A stretch of 28,382 bases of DNA from Bacillota bacterium (GCA_012800215.1 JAAZJT010000056.1:1-28382); one strand, 5' to 3'; positions 7,548 through 15,648 are shown, counted from the stretch's first letter. The notes: generated by a model from the letters alone, not told the origin. Numbers and translations are program-made.

Positions 7548-8386
7548 CAATGGAAAATGTAAGCTACACCTATATGCCGGGAACGCCCTTTGAAGTAAAA
7601 GCATTACAAAACATTAATCTAACCATTCCCAAAGGTGAATATCTTGCCATTATCGGCCAAACCGGCTCTGGCAAGTCCACTCTAGTCCAGCATTTAAACG
7701 GCTTATTGAAACCAACCTCAGGAAAAATCCTCCTGGATGGTAAGGATGTAAAAAATAAAGCTGATTTATTGGCATTAAGGCGCCGCGTTGGTTTGCTTTT
7801 TCAATTCCCTGAACAACAATTATTTGAAGAAACTGTATTTGCAGATGTTGCTTTTGGTCCTAAAAACATGGGTTTAAATGAGGCTGAGATTAAAGATCGT
7901 GTGGAAAAAGCATTAATCGCAGTGGGTTTATCATTGGACGTACAGAATCGTTCTCCTTTTTCTCTGTCTGGAGGGCAAATGCGACGGGTAGCCATGGCTG
8001 GAGTACTGGCTATGCAGCCTGAAGTCTTGATTTTGGATGAACCTGCCGCAGGATTGGACCCGCGCGGCAAAGAAGAGATATTTGATCAAATTGATAAATT
8101 ACATCAGGAAAATGGTTTAACGGTTGTTTTAGTTTCCCACAGCATGGAGGATGTAGCCAGCAGAGCTAAGCACTTGCTTGTCCTGGCTGATGGGCAGATA
8201 AAATTACAGGGCACGCCAGCGGAAGTTTTTACAGATGCAGCGATGTTAGAAAACTTAGGTTTGGCTCTACCGCAAATGACTTTGCTGATGCAGCGTTTGC
8301 GGCAAGCGGGACAGGATGTACCCACAGATATTTTCAGTGTGGCTGCTGCCCGTGATGCTATCCTACGTATGCTGGAGGTGCAGTAA
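7538..8386 (+). CDS. ecfA2: Energy-coupling factor transporter ATPase EcfA2
   Basis: This is the second ATPase of the ECF pair, forming a heterodimer with EcfA1. Over 282 residues it has Walker A GQTGSGKST, the EcfA2-type Q-loop LFQFPEQQLFEETVFADVAF, signature LSGGQMRRVAMAG, Walker B VLILDEPAAGLDP and H-loop VSHSMEDV. The FPE(Q)QLF stretch is typical of A2 rather than A1. ATG 7538 lies inside the end of ecfA1, and only 2 bases separate its stop from ecfT, so the three genes are co-translated. Confidence 0.95.
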   Translation: MLLTMENVSYTYMPGTPFEVKALQNINLTIPKGEYLAIIGQTGSGKSTLVQHLNGLLKPTSGKILLDGKDVKNKADLLALRRRVGLLFQFPEQQLFEETVFADVAFGPKNMGLNEAEIKDRVEKALIAVGLSLDVQNRSPFSLSGGQMRRVAMAGVLAMQPEVLILDEPAAGLDPRGKEEIFDQIDKLHQENGLTVVLVSHSMEDVASRAKHLLVLADGQIKLQGTPAEVFTDAAMLENLGLALPQMTLLMQRLRQAGQDVPTDIFSVAAARDAILRMLEVQ

Positions 8387-8388
8387 GT

Positions 8389-9192
8389 ATGAGTATGCTA
8401 AAAAGTATTACTATCGGCCAGTTTGTACCGGGAGATTCACTGATGCACCGCTTAGATGCGCGGGCTAAGTTTATAGCTTTAATCTTTCTTATTATCGCAG
8501 TTTTTACAGTGAATACTTTTTGGGGATATATTATCATAGCTGCTGTGATTTCCTCCCTTTTGTTTTCATCCCGTTTACCATTGCGTTATTTTTTTCGTGG
8601 CCTGCGCCCCGTGTATTACATTCTGACTTTTACTTTTATTATTCATCTTTTTTTCACCAAAGGTGGCAGTGTACTGCTGCGCCTGGGCAGTGTCACGGTA
8701 GAATCTTATGGTGTTTACCTTGGATTATTTATGATAACGCGCATTATCTTCCTTGTTGTTACTACTTCACTGCTTACTTTAACTACCTCACCCATTGCTT
8801 TAACGGATGCTTTGGAATATCTGCTGAAGCCGCTGGGTAAAATTGGCATCCCGGCACATGAAATAGCCATGATGATGACTATTGCCATGCGTTTTATCCC
8901 CACACTGATGGAGGAAAGCGAAAAAATAATGAAGGCACAAATGGCCCGTGGGGCAGATTTTGAAAGCGGTAATATCTATCGTCGTGCCAAAAGCCTTGTG
9001 CCGCTTCTAGTGCCTTTGTTTGTTTCTTCCTTCCGCAGGGCAGATGACTTAGCTGTTGCCATGGAGGCTCGTTGTTACCGTGGCGGGGAAGGGCGCACAA
9101 GACTTAATGAATTAAAAGCAGTCCCCCGCGATTTTATTGCCATTGCTTGTACTATTCTGCTTGTAGTCTTAATTAACTGGGCACAGGTTTAA
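8389..9192 (+). CDS. ecfT: Energy-coupling factor transporter transmembrane protein EcfT
   Basis: EcfT couples the ATPase pair to exchangeable S components in the membrane. The 267-residue protein has several hydrophobic helices (for example FIALIFLIIAVFTVNTFWGY and YILTFTFIIHLFF). The two cytoplasmic coupling-helix motifs are visible: MKAQMARGADFESG (first A-R-G) and AVAMEARCYRGGEGRT (second, A-R-x form). It begins with LGQFVPGDSLMHRLDAR-like residues (IGQFVPGDSLMHRLDAR), typical of the family. It completes the A1-A2-T module, and truA follows after 14 bases, the common Firmicute order. Confidence 0.95.
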   Translation: MSMLKSITIGQFVPGDSLMHRLDARAKFIALIFLIIAVFTVNTFWGYIIIAAVISSLLFSSRLPLRYFFRGLRPVYYILTFTFIIHLFFTKGGSVLLRLGSVTVESYGVYLGLFMITRIIFLVVTTSLLTLTTSPIALTDALEYLLKPLGKIGIPAHEIAMMMTIAMRFIPTLMEESEKIMKAQMARGADFESGNIYRRAKSLVPLLVPLFVSSFRRADDLAVAMEARCYRGGEGRTRLNELKAVPRDFIAIACTILLVVLINWAQV

Positions 9193-9206
9193 GAGGGAAG
9201 CCCCCG

Positions 9207-9938
9207 ATGAAAAATATTAAACTGACTTTATCTTATGCAGGTACGAATTATCATGGTTTTCAACGGCAAAAAAACGCAATAACCATCCAGGAAAAAGTTG
9301 AACAGGCTTTGCAAACCGTTTTTGGTGAGAGTATTCCTCTTACAGCAGCAGGCCGCACAGATGCCGGAGTACATGCAGTAGGTCAAGTTGTTAATTTTAA
9401 AGTTGCCACCTCTATTCCCATTAACCGTATTCCGTACGCATTAAATGCTAATCTTCCCCATGATATTGTTGTTACTGCTGCCGAGTTCGTACCGGATGAT
9501 TTCCACGCCCGTTATTGTGCTAAAAGCAAAGTATATCGTTATACCATTGATAATGCAGAGCACCCCCGGGTTTTTACACGGCATTATGCATTGCACATTG
9601 GCTATCCACTCAATCTTACTCTCATGCAGCAAGCAGCTGCGACGCTGGTGGGAAAGCATAATTTCAGATCTTTCATGGCCAGCGGCAGTTCGGTACAGAC
9701 AACGGAAAGACACTTGTTGCGTCTTGATGTGCAAAAACAGCAGCAATATATCGAGATAACAGTAGAAGCAGACGGTTTTTTATATAATATGATTCGCATC
9801 ATTACAGGGACATTAATTGAGGTAGGACGAGGCAAACGTCCGCCAGATCTCACACCGGTTCTTAATGAGCGCAGCCGTGCTGCAGCGGGGTGGACAGCAC
9901 CTCCGCATGGCTTAGTGATGCTTGAGGTAAAATATTAG
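9207..9938 (+). CDS. truA: tRNA pseudouridine(38-40) synthase TruA
   Basis: TruA converts uridines 38-40 of the tRNA anticodon stem to pseudouridine. The 243-residue product has the opening LSYAGTNYHGFQRQ, the catalytic motif AAGRTDAGVHAVGQV with nucleophile D52, HARYCAKSKVYRYTI, and the C-terminal ADGFLYNMIRIITGTLIEVG. All are standard. It is joined to the ECF genes by a short gap and followed by the rplM promoter region. Confidence 0.97.
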   Translation: MKNIKLTLSYAGTNYHGFQRQKNAITIQEKVEQALQTVFGESIPLTAAGRTDAGVHAVGQVVNFKVATSIPINRIPYALNANLPHDIVVTAAEFVPDDFHARYCAKSKVYRYTIDNAEHPRVFTRHYALHIGYPLNLTLMQQAAATLVGKHNFRSFMASGSSVQTTERHLLRLDVQKQQQYIEITVEADGFLYNMIRIITGTLIEVGRGKRPPDLTPVLNERSRAAAGWTAPPHGLVMLEVKY

Positions 9939-9949
9939 TAAATTCATTA

Positions 9950-9977
9950 GCCTGTCATAGATATTTACTTGACAGGC
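9950..9977. repeat. Inverted repeat at the rplM promoter
   Basis: An 8-bp perfect inverted repeat (GCCTGTCA at 9950-9957, TGACAGGC at 9970-9977) surrounds a 12-base spacer just after truA. No T-run follows, so it is a poor terminator. Its right arm contains the -35 box of the rplM promoter, so it may be an operator or simply a weak truA end signal. Confidence 0.4.
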
Positions 9978-9997
9978 ATGGCACCATATTATAAAAT
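9969..9997 (+). promoter_or_regulatory. Sigma-A-type promoter for rplM-rpsI
   Basis: A perfect -35 hexamer TTGACA (9969-9974) is followed 17 bases later by TAAAAT (9992-9997), five of six matches to the consensus -10. Transcription would start near 10004, giving a leader of about 70 bases before rplM. Confidence 0.65.
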
Positions 9998-10003
9998 AAT
10001 TTT

Positions 10004-10072
10004 GTGTCAATTCGCCGTTTCTGCCCCGTTAACGGCGTATTGCAGAGTGCTTGTTGAGCAAGGAGGAAAAAT
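10004..10072 (+). promoter_or_regulatory. Candidate L13 autoregulatory leader
   Basis: The predicted rplM leader holds a 7-bp stem (CGCCGTT 10013-10019 with AACGGCG 10031-10037) and then the AAGGAGG ribosome site. Rfam describes an L13 leader in this position in Bacillus relatives, thought to bind L13. The identity here is inferred from position and the hairpin, not from a covariance match. Confidence 0.4.
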
Positions 10073-10504
10073 ATGCATACCACATTTATGCCTAAAGCCG
10101 GGCAGGTCGAACGGAAATGGTATATACTTGATGCCGCCGGTAAGCCTTTGGGCAGAGTAGTTACAGAAGTTGCCCGCATCCTTCGCGGCAAACATAAACC
10201 AATTTATACACCCCATGTGGATACTGGTGATCATGTTATTGTGATCAATGCAGCAAAAGCTGTATTAACCGGGAATAAAGCAGAACAGAAATTTGCTTAT
10301 CGCCATTCTGGTTATCCGGGTGGGTTAAAAAAGGTTTCCTATGGTACCCTAATGGCAACTAAACCGGAAAAGGCTGTAATGTTGGCAGTAAAAGGAATGT
10401 TGCCGCATAATCGGCTGAGACGCGCAATGCTGAAAAAAGTCCGTATTTATGCCGGCAGTGAACATCCCCATGAGGCGCAGCAGCCGGAAGTTTGGGCATT
10501 TTAG
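10073..10504 (+). CDS. rplM: 50S ribosomal protein L13
   Basis: L13 is an early-assembly protein of the large subunit. The 143-residue product has ERKWYILDAAGKPLGRVVTE, ILRGKHKPIYTPHVDTGDHV, the Y-R-H-S-G-Y-P-G-G segment and the typical end EHPHEAQQPEVWAF. It starts at ATG behind AAGGAGG, follows its own promoter and leader, and forms the conserved pair with rpsI 21 bases downstream. Confidence 0.97.
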   Translation: MHTTFMPKAGQVERKWYILDAAGKPLGRVVTEVARILRGKHKPIYTPHVDTGDHVIVINAAKAVLTGNKAEQKFAYRHSGYPGGLKKVSYGTLMATKPEKAVMLAVKGMLPHNRLRRAMLKKVRIYAGSEHPHEAQQPEVWAF

Positions 10505-10525
10505 GGTGGAAAGGAGGAAACTTTA

Positions 10526-10918
10526 ATGGCACAAGTTCAGTTTTACGGTACCGGTCGTAGGAAAAATGCAATTGCCAGAGTACGTCTTGTTCCTGGCAGC
10601 GGTGATATTATCATTAATGGCAGAGGCCTTGACGACTACTTTGGCTTGGAGACATTAAAACTTATTGTACGCCAACCTTTAGTCTTAACTGATACTTTAA
10701 ACAAGTTTAACGTGATTGCGAAAGTTGAAGGTGGCGGAACCACAGGACAGGCAGGCGCAATTCGCCATGGCATTGCCCGTGCCCTTTTACATGCCGACGG
10801 TGATTACCGTCAAGCTCTAAAAAGTGCAGGCTTTCTCACCCGTGATCCACGCATGAAGGAACGTAAAAAGTACGGACTCAAGAAAGCAAGACGTGCACCA
10901 CAATTTTCAAAGCGTTAA
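10526..10918 (+). CDS. rpsI: 30S ribosomal protein S9
   Basis: S9 is a small-subunit head protein whose C-terminal tail reaches the P-site tRNA. The 130-residue product starts with QFYGTGRRKNAIARVRLVPG, has INGRGLDDYFG and GGTTGQAGAIRHGIARALL, and ends with the basic tail KKARRAPQFSKR; the terminal Lys-Arg is the conserved P-site contact. A strong terminator follows. Confidence 0.97.
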   Translation: MAQVQFYGTGRRKNAIARVRLVPGSGDIIINGRGLDDYFGLETLKLIVRQPLVLTDTLNKFNVIAKVEGGGTTGQAGAIRHGIARALLHADGDYRQALKSAGFLTRDPRMKERKKYGLKKARRAPQFSKR

Positions 10919-10947
10919 TATTGTTTTATCTATTTTTATATATAATC

Positions 10948-10985
10948 AATCACCAGTTCTGTTTGGACAGAACTGGTGATTTTCT
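10948..10985 (+). terminator. Intrinsic terminator after rpsI
   Basis: A 14-bp perfect stem (AATCACCAGTTCTG 10948-10961 and CAGAACTGGTGATT 10968-10981) with a 6-base loop is followed by TTTCT. It separates rplM-rpsI from azlCD. Confidence 0.88.
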
Positions 10986-11010
10986 ATAGTTTTTGTTTTT
11001 CTATAGTTTT
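10980..11010. repeat. 14-bp direct repeat upstream of azlC
   Basis: TTTTCTATAGTTTT occurs at 10980-10993 and again at 10997-11010, a 17-base period, immediately before the azlC ribosome site. It could be a regulatory site or slippage duplication; I cannot tell which. Confidence 0.5.
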
Positions 11011-11025
11011 GGAGGTGTATTTTTA

Positions 11026-11709
11026 ATGCCCATGCAGGAAGTGCTTGCCGGTGCTAAAAAAGCGGTACCAATTGTTTTAGGATATTTACCCCTTGGTTTT
11101 GCTTATGGGGCATTAGGCCGTATAGCAGGCATCCCTCTGCCGTATATTATCATGATGTCTCTCATGGTCTTTGCCGGTAGCGGTCAGTTTATTGCAGTTA
11201 GTATGATTGCCGCCGGCAGCGGTGTAATTTCCATTGTAATGACAACTTTTCTGGTTAATCTGCGCCATCTATTAATGAGCGCTTCCCTTTCAACTTTTTT
11301 GCAGGAAATACCCCGCAAAGTACTCCCCATAATTGCTTTTTGGTTAACAGATGAAAGTTATGCCCTTGCTTGTGGTGAATTGCGCGAACAAAATAGATCT
11401 CATTACTACCTTTTGGGGTTATTTGGCACAGCGTATGCCGGCTGGGTCATGGGAGGAACGCTTGGAGGGCTCTTTGGAGGCATCTTTAGCAGCGCACAGG
11501 CCACGCTTACCATGGAATATGCTTTATATGCCATGTTTATTTTTCTTTTGGTCATACAGCTAACTGAAAAAAAATTGCTGTTAGCCGCCTGCATTGCAGG
11601 TTTGCTGTCCCTTGTATTTTATTTAACGATACCGGGCAGCTGGTACATTATTCTCGCTACTGTTTGCACAGCTACTTTGGGGGTGACGTTGGAAAAATGC
11701 CAAACTTAA
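11026..11709 (+). CDS. azlC: Branched-chain amino acid export protein AzlC
   Basis: AzlC is the large subunit of the AzlCD (LIV-E type) exporter for branched-chain amino acids and analogues. The product of 227 residues has the family opening AVPIVLGYLPLGFAYGALGR, a conserved SLMVFAGSGQFIAVSMIAAG, NLRHLLMSASLS, and FWLTDESYALA, followed by hydrophobic segments. I start it at ATG 11026 behind GGAGGT rather than at the upstream in-frame codon at 10993, which overlaps terminator-proximal DNA. Its end overlaps azlD by 13 bases. Confidence 0.9.
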   Translation: MPMQEVLAGAKKAVPIVLGYLPLGFAYGALGRIAGIPLPYIIMMSLMVFAGSGQFIAVSMIAAGSGVISIVMTTFLVNLRHLLMSASLSTFLQEIPRKVLPIIAFWLTDESYALACGELREQNRSHYYLLGLFGTAYAGWVMGGTLGGLFGGIFSSAQATLTMEYALYAMFIFLLVIQLTEKKLLLAACIAGLLSLVFYLTIPGSWYIILATVCTATLGVTLEKCQT

Positions 11710-12014
11710 TGCTGCTGATTTTAGGTATGTCGATTGTAACCTATTTGCCACGGTTTTTACCGTTATACCTGCTGACAAAAATGGAAATTCCTGAAATAGT
11801 AGTGGCTTGGCTGCGCTATGTTCCAGTGGCAGTTTTGTCGGCACTAATTATGCCTGGCATCCTGACAGTTGATAAGCAGCTTGCTGTAACACTTTCTAAC
11901 CCCTATTTACTGGCAAGCATACTGGCCATTTTTGTTGCTTATCGCACTAAAAATATGATGTTAACAGTAAGTATAGGTATGGTGGCAGTCTTGGTCTGGC
12001 ATGCTTATATCTAA
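11697..12014 (+). CDS. azlD: Branched-chain amino acid export protein AzlD
   Basis: AzlD is the small partner of AzlC. The 105-residue protein is strongly hydrophobic with about four helices and the family pattern TYLPRFLPLYLL, WLRYVPVAVLSALIMPGIL and a terminal GMVAVLVWHAYI. ATG 11697 is chosen. The open frame reaches 11664, but no start codon behind a ribosome site is present there, while GGGGGTG lies 11 bases before 11697. The overlap with azlC implies coupled translation of the pair. Confidence 0.88.
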   Translation: MPNLMLLILGMSIVTYLPRFLPLYLLTKMEIPEIVVAWLRYVPVAVLSALIMPGILTVDKQLAVTLSNPYLLASILAIFVAYRTKNMMLTVSIGMVAVLVWHAYI

Positions 12015-12140
12015 ATCTTATAGTAAAATTTTGTTAAGAAACACAGCCAGAAGAAGGAAAAGGCTGTCTTGTGTCAAAATAACCAATAATTTTAATTCTA
12101 AATAATACATGAGTCTTTCAAGAGAATCGAGTGATATAGG

Positions 12141-14075
12141 ATGCCTAACCGCAAATTATTTGCCAGTCTGTTATTTATACTTATTTTTTTCTTTACACTA
12201 GTAGGCAGCTGCAGTATATCTTTGGCCTTTAAACAGGAAAAGGCGATTAAGGGTGTTTTTGAGCTGCAGCAAGACAAACTGGATAAAAATATTATTAAGC
12301 TAGACGGCGAATGGGAATTTTACTGGCAAAGACTGCTTGAACCAAAAGATTTCTTTGACAAAACATATGATTTTAATTATGTTGATTTACCCAATTCCTG
12401 GAATGGCTATAAAATAAATAATATTTCTGGTAAGGGATATGCCACTTATCGTTTGCTGCTTAATGCAGAGCAAAGTGGCAGATTAGCATTAAAATTACCG
12501 AGGATACTCACAGCATATAAGCTGTGGATTAACAATGACCTAATTGCTTCTGCCGGTAGTGTAGGGCAAGACAGAGCAAGCATGATACCGCAATATTTGC
12601 CGCAGGTTGCATTTTTTGAGGTGATTGAGGGAACAAACGAGATAATTTTACAAGTTTCAAATTATTATCATCGCAGCGGAGGATTATTGGAAAGTATTCT
12701 GCTGGGCAGAGAGGAAAACATTCTCCACCTACGTTATAAAAGTATTGCCTTGGAACTTTTTTTGTTTGGCAGTTTGCTGCTTATGGGTTTATACCACCTG
12801 GCATTATTTTATTTTCGGCGAAAGTATTACCCTCCACTTTATTTTGGTCTTTTCTGTATATTAATTGCAGTAAGGACTTTATTGGTAGGAGAAAGATTTT
12901 TAATTTGCCTTTTGCCCAGTTTTAACTGGGAGTTAGCTCATAAGATACAAACCAATGCTTTTTATATTACCGTACCTTTAGTCATGATGTTCTTTAAAAC
13001 GCTTTTCCCTCAGGATATTAACACCATTATTTATAAAATAACTTTAATTGTGGGATCTGCTTTTTCAGCACTGGTAATACTTACACCGGCTCGTATTTTT
13101 ACTCCTTTTAATCCTTTTTATCAGATTTTTGCTTTGCTTGTAATTCTTTACTTAACATATTTTTTAATTAAAAAAGCCCGCCAGCGGGAAAAAGGAGTTA
13201 TTTTTATTATTATTGGTGCCTTATTTCTATTTTTCACAAGCATTAATGATATTGTTTTTTTAAGTATCTGGCTTAATGATTCTGCTTCTTCTTTTTTACG
13301 TTTCTTTTTCCGCACAGGGAATCTTTCTTCATATGGTCAATTAGTTTTTGCTTTTACTCAATCTTTATTATTGGCGCAAAACTTTTCTCGCGCACTAGAG
13401 CAGGAGGAAGTTACAAGTATAAAGCTAAAAGAAATGAACCTCAACTTAGATGAATTAGTGAAAAAACGCACTCAGGCTTTGGAAGAGTCAAAAAGAGAAA
13501 TTGCTCAGCAAAAAGCAGAATTGGAAGAAACAAATCGGGTACTTTATTTGCTTTCCTTAAAAGATCCCTTAACAAACCTCTGGAACAGGCGTCACTTTGA
13601 TGAGACTTTTCAGCTGGAGTGGAATCGTGCATTAAGGTATAAGCGTCCCCTTTCTCTGATGATTATAGATGTTGACAACTTTAAAGAATACAATGACCAT
13701 TACGGGCACAAGGCAGGCGATGAATGCCTGGTAAAAGTGGCACAAACATTGAAGAATGCCTTTAAACGGGGTACGGATCTGGTGGCTCGTTATGGAGGAG
13801 AAGAATTTGTGATTATTATGGCAGAGACAAACCGGGAAGATGCCATTAAAAGAGCAGAATTTATTAGAAATAAAATAGAAAGCATGCAGATACCGCATGA
13901 AAGATCACCAGTCAGCAGTTATATTACAGTAAGTATTGGTGTATCCACATTGATTCCGGACGCCAACACTACTTCTTCCTATTTATTTGAAATGGCTGAT
14001 CAGGCATTGTATCAGGTAAAAATAGGAAGTAGGAATAATATTGCTTATTTAGACCATGATTTATTTAATAAGTAA
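12141..14075 (+). CDS. 7TMR-DISM membrane diguanylate cyclase (GGDEF)
   Basis: This is a predicted cyclic-di-GMP synthase with an extracytoplasmic sensor. The 644-residue protein has an N-terminal signal/anchor (residues 6-28), an extracellular beta-rich domain of the 7TMR-DISMED2 type (approximately 40-190, with LDGEWEFYWQ and LPNSWNGY), seven hydrophobic helices (approximately 200-405), a coiled coil (approximately 425-475, EESKREIAQQKAELEETN), and a GGDEF domain. The active-site motif is GGEEF (552-556), so it should be catalytically active. RGTD at 543-546 has the exact spacing of the inhibitory I-site in PleD, indicating product feedback. DISMED2 domains often bind carbohydrates; the ligand here is unknown. 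No strong ribosome site is visible before ATG 12141. Confidence 0.9.
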   Translation: MPNRKLFASLLFILIFFFTLVGSCSISLAFKQEKAIKGVFELQQDKLDKNIIKLDGEWEFYWQRLLEPKDFFDKTYDFNYVDLPNSWNGYKINNISGKGYATYRLLLNAEQSGRLALKLPRILTAYKLWINNDLIASAGSVGQDRASMIPQYLPQVAFFEVIEGTNEIILQVSNYYHRSGGLLESILLGREENILHLRYKSIALELFLFGSLLLMGLYHLALFYFRRKYYPPLYFGLFCILIAVRTLLVGERFLICLLPSFNWELAHKIQTNAFYITVPLVMMFFKTLFPQDINTIIYKITLIVGSAFSALVILTPARIFTPFNPFYQIFALLVILYLTYFLIKKARQREKGVIFIIIGALFLFFTSINDIVFLSIWLNDSASSFLRFFFRTGNLSSYGQLVFAFTQSLLLAQNFSRALEQEEVTSIKLKEMNLNLDELVKKRTQALEESKREIAQQKAELEETNRVLYLLSLKDPLTNLWNRRHFDETFQLEWNRALRYKRPLSLMIIDVDNFKEYNDHYGHKAGDECLVKVAQTLKNAFKRGTDLVARYGGEEFVIIMAETNREDAIKRAEFIRNKIESMQIPHERSPVSSYITVSIGVSTLIPDANTTSSYLFEMADQALYQVKIGSRNNIAYLDHDLFNK

Positions 14076-14110
14076 CCCTACCTGCATTATACGCAGGGAA
14101 GTATAAAATA

Positions 14111-14143
14111 AAACGTCCCTGGTTTAGTAGGGGACGTTTGCTT
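14111..14143 (+). terminator. Probable terminator after the diguanylate cyclase gene
   Basis: AAACGTCCC (14111-14119) pairs with GGGACGTTT (14131-14139) around an 11-base loop. The T-run after it is interrupted (TTTGCTTATT), so efficiency is uncertain. A second small hairpin (CCTGC/GCAGG) lies just upstream near 14082-14098. Confidence 0.6.
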
Positions 14144-14232
14144 ATTAAGGGAAGGCTTTTGCGAATTAATAATGGTAATGGCACCTGTATAGGTCAGCTA
14201 CAAGTATGTAAATAAAGAAAGGAGTTTTTATC

Positions 14233-14454
14233 TTGAAGAGGCTTATTTTTGGTGCTTTGGTATTTTTATGTGGAATGGCCGGCATATTAGTACTACTAGT
14301 TCTAGCTGTAAACAATCCCTGGGATTATAATGGCATAACGGGGATACTAGGATTCTTACTAGGCTCTCAAACTTTATTTGCTTTTATTATTTTTATCATT
14401 ATGTTCACCGGAGGGCTGGCGATCTGTTTTTATGAAGCCTATTTTAAGAAATAA
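14233..14454 (+). CDS. Small two-helix membrane protein, function unknown
   Basis: I do not recognise this 73-residue protein. It starts at TTG 14233 behind AAAGGAG with a 9-base gap. It has two strongly hydrophobic segments, approximately residues 5-27 (IFGALVFLCGMAGILVLLVL) and 45-67 (TLFAFIIFIIMFTGGLAI), joined by a short polar loop with NNPWDYNGITG, and a short basic end. It lies alone between the diguanylate cyclase and the MetE-like gene with gaps of about 157 and 67 bases, so neither neighbour clearly shares its operon. Confidence 0.65.
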   Translation: MKRLIFGALVFLCGMAGILVLLVLAVNNPWDYNGITGILGFLLGSQTLFAFIIFIIMFTGGLAICFYEAYFKK

Positions 14455-14521
14455 CTTTAAATAAATATAATGTAAAAACGGATATATGATATTTTTATGG
14501 CAGCTGTTCTAGGAGGTCAAA

Positions 14522-15601
14522 ATGCATAAACATTACTGGGGTGACATTACTGCCATTGGTAGTTTGCCTGATATCGGTACACAGGAGGGGCTGCAGTTAG
14601 TCTTACGCAGCCTGCCGCGCATTCCGCATTGGCCGCAATTCCCTAAACGTCCGCAGGAGTATTTAACGCATCAGTTTTTGCAGGTCTTAGTTGATTACGA
14701 TATTATGGAAGTTTCCCAAAACAATAATCCGACCATTAATGCCGAGCGTCCGCAGTTTATTAAAAAGTTAACTGCCTTTTACGAAACATACTTAGAGGCT
14801 GCCGGCGGTAATCCGGCAGCATTAGAGAAGTTTGCTATCCCTGACTGGGCGGGAGCAGGCTTTTCAGCTTTAGTTAATGAGTTAGAAAAAAACAGGCAGT
14901 TCAAACCTGCCCATGTGAAAGGTCAGTTGGTGGGGCCTTTGACGGCAGGCCTGCAGATTATGGACAGTAATAATATTCCTGTTTTTTATGATGACCAGCT
15001 TCGAGATGTGGTTATTAAAGCGTTAACCATGAATATTCGCTGGCAGGTAACCCAACTTTCCCGCACACAATTACCGGTTATTATCTTTTTGGATGAAGGC
15101 TTACTGCATGCATATGGTCACCGCGACTTTTTGGGCATTAGCGCTAAAATGATCAGTGATGCTTTCAGGGAATTAATTGAGGCCATTAAAGAAAATGGTG
15201 CCGAAGCAGGTGTGCACTTTTGCTCCCGTGCTGATTGGGACTTATTATTTCCTGCCCGGCCGGATATTTTGGCTTTTGATGCTTACTCCTATTTTTCCGG
15301 TATGTTGGCGGCTGCAGACAAAGTAGACACTTTTTTGGCAGGAGGCGGTACCATTGCTTGGGGACTCATACCATCCTACGAAGCTTGCTTTGAGGAAACA
15401 GCGGCCAGCCTATGCCAACGCTGGCAGGATTATATCAAGCGCCTTGAAGAGAAAGGGGTTGATGGTGCTCGCCTGCGCAGGCAGTACCTAATTACCCCCA
15501 GCTGCGGAACCGGCTTTTATACACCCGATATCGCTAGGCGCGTTTACCAGCTCTTGCAGGAAACGGGGGAGCTGATTTATAAGACGAGTTTTGCTTTTTA
15601 A
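14522..15601 (+). CDS. MetE C-terminal-domain-like protein (core methionine synthase / corrinoid methyltransferase type)
   Basis: This 359-residue protein is a UROD/MetE-like TIM barrel resembling only the C-terminal catalytic half of cobalamin-independent methionine synthase; the N-terminal folate-binding half is absent. Features are GSLP near residue 13, VKGQLVGPLTAG (132-143), LDEGLL (190-195, cf. the D-E-P motif of MetE), HFC (232-234) and TPSCGTG (325-331). H232, C234 and C328 match three zinc ligands of MetE; the fourth (Glu in MetE) may be replaced by D253. Short MetE homologues (core-MetE, Mes families) use methyl-corrinoid donors for homocysteine methylation in anaerobes, so a role in methionine synthesis or another methyl transfer to a thiol is plausible but unproven. 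ATG 14522 follows AGGAGGT. Confidence 0.7.
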   Translation: MHKHYWGDITAIGSLPDIGTQEGLQLVLRSLPRIPHWPQFPKRPQEYLTHQFLQVLVDYDIMEVSQNNNPTINAERPQFIKKLTAFYETYLEAAGGNPAALEKFAIPDWAGAGFSALVNELEKNRQFKPAHVKGQLVGPLTAGLQIMDSNNIPVFYDDQLRDVVIKALTMNIRWQVTQLSRTQLPVIIFLDEGLLHAYGHRDFLGISAKMISDAFRELIEAIKENGAEAGVHFCSRADWDLLFPARPDILAFDAYSYFSGMLAAADKVDTFLAGGGTIAWGLIPSYEACFEETAASLCQRWQDYIKRLEEKGVDGARLRRQYLITPSCGTGFYTPDIARRVYQLLQETGELIYKTSFAF

Positions 15602-15648
15602 GAAATTGGTTTCCTTAGAGAAGCAGTTTTGGTGAAGGAGTTGCTCTA

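Noticed and set aside
9950..9977. Inverted repeat after truA as an intrinsic terminator
   Set aside because: No T-run follows and the right arm carries the -35 box of the next promoter, so an operator role or chance is as likely.
12050..12090. Imperfect inverted repeat (CAGCC/GGCTG) after azlD
   Set aside because: The stem is short and interrupted and no T-run follows, so I do not call a terminator.
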